A DNA stretch of 64,000 nucleotides. It comes from Candidatus Methanomethylophilaceae archaeon (lineage in GTDB: Archaea > Thermoplasmatota > Thermoplasmata > Methanomassiliicoccales > Methanomethylophilaceae). Below the pieces are notes generated by a model that made no database searches, had not been told where the DNA came from, and saw only the letters and a list, made by a program, of their open reading frames with translations. Location: the NCBI GenBank assembly GCA_017524805.1, contig JAFXUX010000008.1:62001-126000 (forward strand), written 5' to 3'. Position numbers and translations under genes: made by a program. Below are positions 51,129 through 59,502 of the stretch, piece after piece. Every line of letters starts with the position of its first letter. Position 1 is the stretch's first letter.

Positions 51129-52268
51129 ATGCCGGCGCTGAACGCGAACATAATGTATCTTTTCTTCGAGTCGGCGAACATGCATCGCTGGAACGACCAT
51201 ATCCGCCCTCTGGATCTGACGGAATTGGATAAGCAGGCCCATAAGGCCGCCATAGCCTGGGTTCTGGGGAAGACCGAGGAGAGCGCTGGGAATCCGGTTT
51301 CCTGGAGGAAGATCATCGAGAATACGATGTTCTCGTTCATCCAAAGGTCGGTCCTGACCGATCTCAAGCCTCAGGTATTCTACAAGATAACGCAGGAGAA
51401 ATCCGCAGAGGTGAACGCGTTCATCATTTCCGAGGTCCGCCGTTCGGTGCCGGATTTCGATTCGGATCTGCTCTCGCGTTTCGAGGAGTTCCTCGGCTCG
51501 GATCAGAAGTCCCTCGAGGACGACATCATCCGCGCCGCACATTATCTTGCCACCCGCTGGGAGTTCGAACTGATATACGAATCCAATCGTTCCCTGTACG
51601 GGATAGACCAGACCCGCAAGGAGATATCGCAGCAGATAGGGCAGTTCATCCATCTCAAAGGCGTCAGCGAGATCCTCGCCGAAGGCCATCCTTACGATTT
51701 CATAGACCTCGTAGGGCAGCTCAGATTCCAGCAGCGCTGGGCGAGAACCCCCCGCATCCCCAGGACCTCTGTATTGGGGCATTCCCTGATGGTGGCCGAC
51801 GCCATGTATCTGGCCGACGTGGACGCCAAGGAAGACGAGAGGACCGTCTACAACGACTTCTACACCGCTTTGTTCCACGATCTCCCCGAGGTCCTCACAA
51901 AGGACGTAATCTCTCCGATAAAGGCCAGCATAGGCGGCTTGGAAAGCATCCTCCAGGAATATGAGCACGAGCAGATCGACAATGTGATCATGCCTCTTCT
52001 CAACCCGGATTGGAGGGACGAATTCAGGTTCATGGTATACGATCCGTTCCATGACGAGGAAGGCGGGAGATTCGGCAGAAGGAAAGGCTACGACATCAAG
52101 ACGTGCGACCTTTACGCCGCATACATGGAAGCCATGATATCCCGCAGCTACGGCGTGACTTCGAACTCTTTGGCCCAAGGGGAGACCCAGCTCCGCGAAA
52201 AACTGATGTCAAGGAAAGGTTTGGATGCCAAGGCCCTCGTGGAAGGCCTCGGCAAGATGCAGATCTGA
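51129..52268 (+). CDS. HD-domain phosphohydrolase
   Basis: 379 residues. The metal-dependent HD motif is complete: His in TSVLGHSLMVAD and the His-Asp pair in ALFHDLPEVLTKD (about residues 250-260), resembling YfbR/YGK1-type nucleotidases. A 180-residue helical N-terminal part is added (begins MPALNANIMYLFFESAN). The substrate is unknown. An ATG at 51111 within the previous gene is an alternative start. Its stop abuts the serS stop on the other strand. Confidence 0.8.
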   Translation: MPALNANIMYLFFESANMHRWNDHIRPLDLTELDKQAHKAAIAWVLGKTEESAGNPVSWRKIIENTMFSFIQRSVLTDLKPQVFYKITQEKSAEVNAFIISEVRRSVPDFDSDLLSRFEEFLGSDQKSLEDDIIRAAHYLATRWEFELIYESNRSLYGIDQTRKEISQQIGQFIHLKGVSEILAEGHPYDFIDLVGQLRFQQRWARTPRIPRTSVLGHSLMVADAMYLADVDAKEDERTVYNDFYTALFHDLPEVLTKDVISPIKASIGGLESILQEYEHEQIDNVIMPLLNPDWRDEFRFMVYDPFHDEEGGRFGRRKGYDIKTCDLYAAYMEAMISRSYGVTSNSLAQGETQLREKLMSRKGLDAKALVEGLGKMQI

Positions 52269-53540
52269 TCAGCGCCTGCCGATGGTCTCTTGGCCTCTCA
52301 TGTAATGCCTGAGGACTTCAGGGACCGTCACGGTGCCGTCTTTGTTCTGGTAGTTCTCCAGGATGGCGACCATGGTCCTGGGCAGCGCAAGCCCGGATCC
52401 GTTGAGGGTATGCACGAACTCGCTCTTGAGGTGGGGTTCGGGCCTGTATTTTATCCTGGCTCTTCTGGCCTGGAAGTCGGTGAAGTTGGAGCACGAGGAT
52501 GCCTCCAGCCACGCGTCCTTTCCGGGGGCGTAGAGCTCGAGATCGTAGCATTTGGAGCATGAGAAGCTCATGTCCCCGGTGCACAGCAGGAGCACCCTGT
52601 AAGGAAGCCTGAGACCGTTGATTATGTCCTCCGCATTCTTCCTCAGCTCTTCGAGCCTGGCGTAGGAGTTCTCCGGCAGGACGAAATTGACCATCTCCAC
52701 TTTGTTGAATTCGTGGACCCTGATGATTCCCCTGGTATCGGCGTGCTTGCCGACTTCGCGCCTGAACGACGGAAGATACGCGGTGTAGTAGATGGGAAGC
52801 TGGGATTTCTCGAGGATCTCGTCCTGAAGCAGGTTGGTGACGGGAACTTCTGCTGTAGGGTTGAGGAACATGTCGTCCCTCTCCAGGTAGTACATGTCGT
52901 CCTTGAGGTTGGGGTACTGTCCGGTCCCGATTACGGCGTTCTTGTTGACGATTACCGGCGGGAAAAGCTCGGTGTATCCCTGATCCTGATGGGTGTCGAG
53001 GAAATAGTTGATGAGGGCGCGCTCGAGCCTGGCTCCGTCGCCTTTCAGGCAGTAGAATCCGCTTCCGGCGACCTTCGTCCCGCGCTCGAAATCGATGATG
53101 CCCAGGTCTTCTCCGATTTCCCAGTGCTCCTTGGGCTTGAAGTCGAACTTCCTCCTTTCCCCGGCTTCGTAAACTACGACGTTGTCGTTCTCGTCCTTTC
53201 CGATGGGGACGGATTCGTGGGGGATGTTGGGGATGTTGAGGACGCATTCCTGCCTGATCTCCTCCAGCTCCGCCATCCTGTCGTCATTCTTCTTGATGCT
53301 CTCGGACACCTCGCGCATCTCGGCGATCTTGGCGTCTTTCTCGTCTCCTTTGGGCATCTTGGAGATCTGAAGCGAGACCTCGTTCCTGATCTTCCTCAGG
53401 CGGTTGTTCTCTCCGGTGAGGTCCCTCCATTCCTGGTCGGCCGCCAGGAATCTGTCCAGAATGGCATCGTCTTTGTTTCTGTTCTTCAGCATCGACCTGA
53501 TCTTCTCAGGTTCCGCTCTAATAACGTTCACGTCAAGCAT
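52269..53540 (-). CDS. serS: Seryl-tRNA synthetase
   Basis: 423 residues of the common (bacterial-type) class II SerRS, not the rare methanogen form. The N-terminal coiled-coil arm (about 20-100) grips the long variable arm of tRNA-Ser; motif 2 (FRREVGKHADTRGIIRVHEF) and motif 3 (GSGLALPRTMVAILEN) are intact. It overlaps the end of the YhbY-like gene by 8 bp in an rnp4-yhbY-serS operon. Confidence 0.95.
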   Translation of the reverse strand: MLDVNVIRAEPEKIRSMLKNRNKDDAILDRFLAADQEWRDLTGENNRLRKIRNEVSLQISKMPKGDEKDAKIAEMREVSESIKKNDDRMAELEEIRQECVLNIPNIPHESVPIGKDENDNVVVYEAGERRKFDFKPKEHWEIGEDLGIIDFERGTKVAGSGFYCLKGDGARLERALINYFLDTHQDQGYTELFPPVIVNKNAVIGTGQYPNLKDDMYYLERDDMFLNPTAEVPVTNLLQDEILEKSQLPIYYTAYLPSFRREVGKHADTRGIIRVHEFNKVEMVNFVLPENSYARLEELRKNAEDIINGLRLPYRVLLLCTGDMSFSCSKCYDLELYAPGKDAWLEASSCSNFTDFQARRARIKYRPEPHLKSEFVHTLNGSGLALPRTMVAILENYQNKDGTVTVPEVLRHYMRGQETIGRR

Positions 53541-53841
53541 CTGTGCACCTTCGGAATTTCTTCTGGCATAGGGAATTCCATGTCCTTTTGTCTGTGAGGA
53601 CTATCATGCCTCCGCGGACGTCCACGGCAACGGAGTCTGTGGCCTCTTCGATGGACGAGGCCATGGATCTGGTATCTTCGTCCCTGGACAGGACCTTTAC
53701 CTTTATCAGGCGGTTCTTTTTGAGCTGGTTCTTTATCTCTTCGAACAGCCCCTCGTCGAGTCCGTCCTTTCCGACATGGACGGTAGGGCTCAGATCGTTG
53801 GCCCTCCTCATGAGTTCCTTTCTTGCGTCCTTTTCCGTCAT
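53533..53841 (-). CDS. YhbY/CRM-domain RNA-binding protein
   Basis: 102 residues covering one CRM domain: LSPTVHVGKDGLDEGLFEEI and IKVKVLSR match the fold, whose GxxG-like loop binds RNA. Bacterial YhbY associates with pre-50S ribosomes; the archaeal role is inferred. ATG 53841 overlaps the rnp4 stop (ATGA). Confidence 0.88.
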   Translation of the reverse strand: MTEKDARKELMRRANDLSPTVHVGKDGLDEGLFEEIKNQLKKNRLIKVKVLSRDEDTRSMASSIEEATDSVAVDVRGGMIVLTDKRTWNSLCQKKFRRCTDA

Positions 53842-54158
53842 TTCCTCTGCTCCTTCAGATATGGCATGCGCTTTATCGCGCCGCATCTCCCGCATGTTGT
53901 TATCAGCCTGTGGTCCGACAGCCTCACCGTGCAGTTTATCCCGGGCATCATCGGCAGGAGGCAGCCTTTGCAGAAAGGCCTGTCTTTAGGCATCCTTACG
54001 CGGGTCTTCATGCCGATGGCCCTTGCGATCTCCACGTACCTGCGGGCGCGGTCGTCCCTTCCCATGCGAACGGCCTCTTCCGAAAGGTCAAGCAGGCGCT
54101 TCATGCGCTCGGCGCCTATTTCGGATAGAGCCTTCTGGGAAAGGTGCCTTTTCGACAT
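53838..54158 (-). CDS. rnp4: RNase P protein component 4 (Rpp21)
   Basis: 106 residues. N-terminal helices (LSEIGAERMKRLLDLSEEA) precede a zinc ribbon with CKGC and CGRC, as in archaeal Rpp21, which with Rpp29 supports the RNase P RNA in tRNA 5' processing. It heads the rnp4-yhbY-serS operon. Confidence 0.92.
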   Translation of the reverse strand: MSKRHLSQKALSEIGAERMKRLLDLSEEAVRMGRDDRARRYVEIARAIGMKTRVRMPKDRPFCKGCLLPMMPGINCTVRLSDHRLITTCGRCGAIKRMPYLKEQRK

Positions 54159-54224
54159 GGCAAACAGTCCAGCCGACGGCGCATAATCTATAAAAAGAGT
54201 TGCCGGACGAATATCCCAACGTTT

Positions 54225-55214
54225 TCATTCGACCGGCAGGAAAGTCAGCAGGAAGTCTCTGTTATCCTTGGCTTCGCCCACGAGCTCTCTGTCGCTTTCC
54301 ACGTACTGCTCCCATAGGAACGCGAAATATTCGTGGAAGGAGCATACGCATTCGTCCCATGACTGCTTTGCTATGTCTATGCCCAAAGGCGGGTAGGATA
54401 TCATCCACATTTTTGAGGATGGGACATAGGAAGGCGTGGCTTCCACCGCGCTGAGGAGCGGGATGTCTTTCTTGGAGGTGATTATCCTGCTGAACGAGAC
54501 CTTCCTGATCGTCGAGAATCTTTCGACGCCGCTCAGCGAGAGCAATTTGCCCCCGTAGTTTCTGCTCACGTTTCCGCGAAGCCAAACGAGCCCCATTTTC
54601 GACGCGTTCTCGGCGGCGTCTTTCGTCATGCTCTTGGAGAGCGTCATAGGGACTTCATTGCGGGAGTTTCTGAACGTCCAATGTCCCTTGATCTTCGGGT
54701 CCGCCGAAACGATCCCGAGGGCTATCCAGCTGCAGGATCCGCTTATGATGTGCTTCGACAGATACTTGCGATCGAGATTCCTGAATTCCCTTTGATAGCC
54801 GGGCGCTCCATAGACCAGCGTGTATCCGGCTATGTGGTCGGTCAGCGCTATGAGATCGGAAGCCACGGCGCTGCGCTCGAACGGATCCTTGAATTTGTCC
54901 TCCATCCATGTTCCCGTGGCGCCGGTGCCAAGGTAATCCAGGGTACCGCCCAGCATCGCGAGAGCGTCTTCCACGATGGTTTCGGATCCCGCTTCCGCCA
55001 AGGATCCCAGCCCGTCGCTGGAAGAGCCGCCGATTTTGAGGGTGAATTTCTCCAACAGTCCTTCTGGTATCTCATTTTGGAGCCACATTTCGGATCTGAT
55101 CATCGATCTTCCGATGTCAGTGATGAGTTTTTGGACGTCGACCATGGTTTGGCCCGCCACCGCTATTGGGACCTGCCCTTCATCCGAAACGACGCTGAAG
55201 ACGAACTGTTGCAT
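54225..55214 (-). CDS. Hypothetical protein
   Basis: 329 residues, not recognised. It has no signal peptide or membrane segment. The last 50 residues (YPPLGIDIAKQSWDECVCSF, then HEYFAFLWEQY) read like a degenerate HicB-type antitoxin or prefoldin-like strand, but the rest has no toxin-antitoxin match. It stands alone, with about 210 bp of gene-poor sequence on its upstream side. Confidence 0.6.
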   Translation of the reverse strand: MQQFVFSVVSDEGQVPIAVAGQTMVDVQKLITDIGRSMIRSEMWLQNEIPEGLLEKFTLKIGGSSSDGLGSLAEAGSETIVEDALAMLGGTLDYLGTGATGTWMEDKFKDPFERSAVASDLIALTDHIAGYTLVYGAPGYQREFRNLDRKYLSKHIISGSCSWIALGIVSADPKIKGHWTFRNSRNEVPMTLSKSMTKDAAENASKMGLVWLRGNVSRNYGGKLLSLSGVERFSTIRKVSFSRIITSKKDIPLLSAVEATPSYVPSSKMWMISYPPLGIDIAKQSWDECVCSFHEYFAFLWEQYVESDRELVGEAKDNRDFLLTFLPVE

Positions 55215-55424
55215 ATCGGCTAGGTAATATGCGACTGACTAATTAGCATTGGCGGTCTGGTTGCATCTGAAGGCGGTCCGAAATGATGTATAGAAGCCTA
55301 TTCTGCCATTTTATCTGACGAAACTATTATATTGAGGGTGATAATGGCACCTCATTAGTCAGGGCAGCAGCTTTCTGATCAGCAAGCCGCCGACCCATGA
55401 CGCATTCCAATCAAGGTGGTTTAA

Positions 55425-55943
55425 ATGGTTAGAAAGCCCGCATCAATGTACAGGCAAATCAAAGGACAGGCGTACACCCGTCGCGAATACATGGGAGGAG
55501 TCCCCGCGAGCAGGGTAAGCCAATACGAGATGGGAAACCTCAGGGCTGATTTTCCCGTGACCCTCACTCTCAGGGTGGAGAATCGCGTCCAAGTCAGGCA
55601 CATCGCCATCGAAGCAGGCCGTATCGCAGCCAACAAGGTGCTCAACTCCCAGGCTGGGACGGCAAACTACCACATGACGGTCAGGGCATACCCCCACGTC
55701 GTGTTGAGGGAGAACAAATTGGCTACCGGCGCAGGAGCGGACCGTGTTTCCAGTGGAATGCGCCAGGGATTCGGCAAAACTGTTGGTACTGCGGCCAGGC
55801 TAGAGCGCAACCAGGCGATTCTGACCGTGCGCGTGCCCGCAGAGAAAGCTGCCGTCGCCAAGGACGCTCTCTGGAGAGCCTCAATGAAGTTCCCTTCCCC
55901 CTGCTATATCGACGTGGAGAAAGGGGCCGACCTCATAAGGTAA
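55425..55943 (+). CDS. rpl10e: Ribosomal protein uL16 (archaeal L10e)
   Basis: 172 residues, full length. MVRKPASMYRQIKGQAYTRR at the start, GVPASRVSQYEMGN and GADRVSSGMRQGFG are family hallmarks. It precedes dph2 with no gap. The 210 bp upstream hold a TATA-like ACTATTATATTG (about 55324-55335), leaving a leader of about 70 bases before the ATG. Confidence 0.95.
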   Translation: MVRKPASMYRQIKGQAYTRREYMGGVPASRVSQYEMGNLRADFPVTLTLRVENRVQVRHIAIEAGRIAANKVLNSQAGTANYHMTVRAYPHVVLRENKLATGAGADRVSSGMRQGFGKTVGTAARLERNQAILTVRVPAEKAAVAKDALWRASMKFPSPCYIDVEKGADLIR

Positions 55944-56930
55944 ATGTTCGATTTCGAATTGGACCGCGCTTCGGCGTGGATAAGCGGCGGAGGATTCTCT
56001 TCCGTCGCCCTCCAACTTCCCGAAGGCCTGAAAATCCGGGCCACGGAGATTTCTGAGAAACTGTTTTCTGAGACGGGCGCCGAGATTATCATTGCCGGAC
56101 GCCCCTGTTATGGCGCCTGCGATCTGATGGATTACAGAGGCATAGCCGATGCGCTAATCCATTTCGGGCACTCGCCGATACCTTCCCAGGGCGAAGACCC
56201 CAACGTCCTATACATAGAGGCGCGCTCGGACGCGGACATAGATGCTTCCGTCATGGAAAAACTGGCTTCCCTTCCGAAAAGGGTCGGATTGCTGGCTACG
56301 GTCCAGTATCTGGGTCTGATACCCAAGATGAAAGGGATTCTGGAAGGTTCCGGCAGGGAGGTTCTGGTCGGAACCGGAGACAGGCGCATCTGCCATCCCG
56401 GGCAGGTGCTGGGATGCAATTGCACAGCGGCGGAATCGATCTCAGATGGCGTCGATGCGTTCCTTTTCATCGGGGAAGGCGATTTCCATCCTCTTGCCGC
56501 GGCTTTCGGCATGACTCAGCAGGTTCTGGTCCTCAATCCGGTCACCGGAGAGGTCCGCGATATGGCCGAGGCGAGAGACAGGATCCTCAGGAAGAGGTTC
56601 GCGGCGATACAGAGCGCCTCCCAAGCCCAGACGTTTTTGGTGATCGAATGCTCCAAAACGGGGCAATGCAGATCCGAAGAGGCTTCCAGGATCGCTGAAA
56701 TGCTTCGTTCCCATGGGAAAACGGCATTCAAGGTGATTTTGGAGGAGGTAAATCCGATGTCGCTGATGGCCTACAGGGCAGACGCATACGTGAACACGGC
56801 ATGTCCCCGCATAGCCATGGACGATGCCGCGAGATACGATCGCCCTATGCTTACGATCCCGGAGGCTGAAGTCCTACTGGGTGAAAGGCAATGGGGAGGT
56901 TATGAATTCGATCAGATCCGTTCCCCGTAA
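55944..56930 (+). CDS. dph2: 2-(3-amino-3-carboxypropyl)histidine synthase (Dph2)
   Basis: A 328-residue non-canonical radical-SAM enzyme starting diphthamide formation on elongation factor 2. The three cluster cysteines are in separate domains: GRPCYGACD (about 52-60), GQVLGCN (about 155) and ECSKTGQC (about 236). It follows L10e with no gap (TAA then ATG), so the two are co-transcribed, linking translation genes. Confidence 0.92.
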   Translation: MFDFELDRASAWISGGGFSSVALQLPEGLKIRATEISEKLFSETGAEIIIAGRPCYGACDLMDYRGIADALIHFGHSPIPSQGEDPNVLYIEARSDADIDASVMEKLASLPKRVGLLATVQYLGLIPKMKGILEGSGREVLVGTGDRRICHPGQVLGCNCTAAESISDGVDAFLFIGEGDFHPLAAAFGMTQQVLVLNPVTGEVRDMAEARDRILRKRFAAIQSASQAQTFLVIECSKTGQCRSEEASRIAEMLRSHGKTAFKVILEEVNPMSLMAYRADAYVNTACPRIAMDDAARYDRPMLTIPEAEVLLGERQWGGYEFDQIRSP

Positions 56931-56977
56931 ACCATTCGATTGGCTCATTTTTATAGATGAAAAATAATAGGCTGGGC

Positions 56978-57721
56978 ATGTTCACAACCGAGACGCTTCT
57001 GAATTCGGATCTCCCGAAAGTCCGCGTCGGCATCGGCCGCGGGACGGATAGGGGATGCATAGAGAGAAGCGTTGCCGCCATGGATGGGTATGACATAACG
57101 ATTTACGACGATCCCGGCGAGCTCACCGACGATTTCATCTCAGGAAATCTGGAGGCTGCGATACGCGGGGATATGTCTTCCTCAGTCCTTTTGCCTATGG
57201 TCAGGGACGGTCTGGGTCTCAGACGCATGGAAAGGGCGGCGTTCATGGAGCCCTACAACAAAAAGATGTTCATTCTCGCGCCCGTCGGCATAGACGAGGG
57301 GTGGAAGGACGAGCAGAAATTCACGATAGCCAAACGCTCGGCGGATCTGGCTAAGAAGGTCGGCATGGGAACCAAGATAGGCATAATGTCCGGCGGAAGA
57401 TGCGAGGACGTAGGAAGATGCCAGGTTGTGGACAAATCGATCGAGAGCGCCTGCAAAGTGGCCAAGAGGCTTTGCGACAGCGGCTATGACGCTTATCACT
57501 GCCAGATTCTGATAGAGAACGCGGTGGACGAGGCGGACATCATAGTCGCCCCCGAGGGAATCACCGGGAACATAATCTTCAGGACGCTGCATTTCATTGG
57601 CGGCGTGAAGGCTCTGGGCGCCCCCGTCGTCAACACCGACAAGAATTTCATAGACACGTCGCGCGCCAAAGTGGATTACAGGGATTCGCTGGCGCTCGCG
57701 ATGATCCTCACGGAGGATTGA
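56978..57721 (+). CDS. mtxX: Methanogenesis marker protein 4 (MtxX-like)
   Basis: 247 residues of the MtxX/methanogenesis-marker-4 family, distantly like phosphate acetyltransferases. RVGIGRGTDRGCIERSVAA near the start and GIMSGGRCEDVGRC are characteristic. Its biochemical role is unknown, but the family is nearly restricted to methanogens, which supports the organism assignment. The TATA-like TTTTTATAG lies about 26 bp before ATG 56978; an in-frame ATG at 56957 overlaps it. Confidence 0.85.
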   Translation: MFTTETLLNSDLPKVRVGIGRGTDRGCIERSVAAMDGYDITIYDDPGELTDDFISGNLEAAIRGDMSSSVLLPMVRDGLGLRRMERAAFMEPYNKKMFILAPVGIDEGWKDEQKFTIAKRSADLAKKVGMGTKIGIMSGGRCEDVGRCQVVDKSIESACKVAKRLCDSGYDAYHCQILIENAVDEADIIVAPEGITGNIIFRTLHFIGGVKALGAPVVNTDKNFIDTSRAKVDYRDSLALAMILTED

Positions 57722-57723
57722 AC

Positions 57724-58200
57724 ATGTTGCTGGAGATAGACGGAGGTTATTCCGGGATCAGGTTTTCCGCATGCCATTTCATACCGAGGCACGAGAAATG
57801 CTCCAGGCTCCACGGCCATTCGTACATAGTCCGCCTCAGGTTGGAGGGGGACAACGGCCAAGACGGGATGATAATGGATTTCGTCGTTCTGAAGAAGGCT
57901 CTCAGGGCTATGATCGACGAGATGGACCACAGAACGCTCCTGCCTGCGAAATCCCCTGAAGTCAGGATCAAAGAGGACGGCGACTCCGTCGAGGTGGTGA
58001 ACGGATGCAAGCGGTATGTCTTCCCGAAGGAGGATGTCGCCATGCTCGACGTGCCCACCACCACTGCCGAAGAGATGTGCAGGATGATGGCTCTGCGTCT
58101 TGTGAAAGGTATAGAGTTCCCGCCCAACGTTCGTTCCGTATCGGTCGGTCTCGATGAGGAGAGAGGCCAGACGGCTTGGTATACGGAGGAGCTCAGATGA
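57724..58200 (+). CDS. queD: 6-carboxytetrahydropterin synthase (QueD)
   Basis: 158 residues of the 6-pyruvoyltetrahydropterin synthase family. Zinc ligands are in ACHFIPRHEKCSRLHGHSY (His, HGH), with Cys at the usual catalytic position; MDFVVLKKAL and DHRTLLP follow. It makes CPH4 on the way to preQ0, the precursor of archaeosine. It overlaps queC by ATGA. Confidence 0.92.
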   Translation: MLLEIDGGYSGIRFSACHFIPRHEKCSRLHGHSYIVRLRLEGDNGQDGMIMDFVVLKKALRAMIDEMDHRTLLPAKSPEVRIKEDGDSVEVVNGCKRYVFPKEDVAMLDVPTTTAEEMCRMMALRLVKGIEFPPNVRSVSVGLDEERGQTAWYTEELR

Positions 58201-58868
58201 AAGCCGTGGTCCTCCTTTCCGGAGGATTGGATTCGACCACAACTCTCGCTCAGGCCATCGCAGACGGATGCGAACCAACGGCCCTGAGTTTCAGATACGG
58301 CCAGAGGCACACCAAGGAGCTGGTCTCCGCCGAGAACGTATGCAAGCACTACGGCGTCCCGCACGTCGTGATAGACATGGATCTCAGCCGGTTCCGTTCC
58401 GCCCTCACGCGCCCGGACATAGACGTCCCTCTGGACCGCGAGGGAGAGCTGGACAAGGACATACCGATCACATACGTCCCCGCCAGGAACATAGTCTTCC
58501 TGAGCGTGGCTGCGGGCCTCTGCGAGTCCATAGGCGCCGATAGGATTTACATCGGAGCAAATGCCGTGGACTACTCGGGATACCCGGATTGCCGCCCCGA
58601 ATTCTTCGAGGCATATGAGCGCATGATCAATATAGGCACGAAGGCCGGCGTCGAAGGCCATCCGATAAAGATCATGACTCCGATTATGCACGATTCAAAA
58701 GCCGACATCGTCCGCAGAGGGAAGAAGCTGAACGCTCCGCTGCATCTGACGTGGTCGTGCTACAACGGCGGCGAGAAGGCCTGCGGACATTGCGATTCCT
58801 GCCGCCTCAGGCTCAAAGGCTTCGCCGAGGCCGGATACAAGGACGAGATTGAGTATGAGGATATGTGA
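58197..58868 (+). CDS. queC: 7-cyano-7-deazaguanine synthase (QueC)
   Basis: 223 residues with the PP-loop LLSGGLDSTTTL at residues 6-17 and the zinc-binding CYNGGEKACGHCDSC near 195-210. It converts carboxydeazaguanine to preQ0 with ammonia and ATP. The order queD-queC-queE with overlapping ends indicates one operon. The island gene at 38.6 kb is a distant paralogue that keeps the Cys pattern but alters the PP-loop. Confidence 0.93.
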   Translation: MKAVVLLSGGLDSTTTLAQAIADGCEPTALSFRYGQRHTKELVSAENVCKHYGVPHVVIDMDLSRFRSALTRPDIDVPLDREGELDKDIPITYVPARNIVFLSVAAGLCESIGADRIYIGANAVDYSGYPDCRPEFFEAYERMINIGTKAGVEGHPIKIMTPIMHDSKADIVRRGKKLNAPLHLTWSCYNGGEKACGHCDSCRLRLKGFAEAGYKDEIEYEDM

Positions 58869-59481
58869 GATCTTCAGGTCCATCCAGGGCGAAGGCCTGA
58901 TGATGGGGATTCCCACGACCTTCGTGAGGACCGTCGGCTGCAACCTGCGTTGCTCCTGGTGCGATACCCAATATTCCATGTCCGGAGGGACGGAGATGAC
59001 CTTGGACGAGATCATGGAATCCGTAGGGGATTCGAAGCACGTGTGCGTCACCGGAGGGGAGCCCATGATCCAGCCAGATATGCCGGAGCTGCTACGCAGA
59101 ATGGTGGCTGCCGGGATCCAGATCGTTTTGGAGACGAACGGGGCCGCAGACCTGTCTCAGGTCCCTGAAGACCCTCTCATACTGATAAGCATGGATGTCA
59201 AGTGCCCCTCCTCCGGGATGTCGGAATGGATGCTGCCGGGCAATCTCAGGTTCTTATCCAAGAAAGATCAGATCAAATTCGTGGTGAAGGACGACGCTGA
59301 TTTCGATTATGCCGTCAATTTCCTTAGGGAGAATCCTGTGGATTCCAATCTGATCTTCGGCCCCGTTGGAGGCACAGGCAAGCTGGAATGGCTGGTCTCC
59401 CGCGTCTTGGACTCAGGGTTGGACGCAAGGGTTCTGCCCCAGCTCCATAAGATAATCTGGGGGGACCGCAGGTCGGTCTGA
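58855..59481 (+). CDS. queE: 7-carboxy-7-deazaguanine synthase (QueE)
   Basis: A 208-residue radical-SAM enzyme. SIQGEGLMMGIPTTFVR and the cluster motif CNLRCSWC (CxxxCxxC pattern present as GCNLRCSWC) are near the start, and VTGGEPMIQPD follows. It makes 7-carboxy-7-deazaguanine. ATG 58855 overlaps the end of queC by 14 bp. It is convergent with the LRR gene, 21 bp apart. Confidence 0.92.
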   Translation: MRICEIFRSIQGEGLMMGIPTTFVRTVGCNLRCSWCDTQYSMSGGTEMTLDEIMESVGDSKHVCVTGGEPMIQPDMPELLRRMVAAGIQIVLETNGAADLSQVPEDPLILISMDVKCPSSGMSEWMLPGNLRFLSKKDQIKFVVKDDADFDYAVNFLRENPVDSNLIFGPVGGTGKLEWLVSRVLDSGLDARVLPQLHKIIWGDRRSV

Positions 59482-59502
59482 TCCCGCCCAAGTTTTATGT
59501 CT

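Noticed and set aside
58197-58868. queDCE as part of a DNA 7-deazaguanine modification (Dpd) system
   Set aside because: No dpdA or other dpd gene is near; archaeosine synthesis explains the operon.
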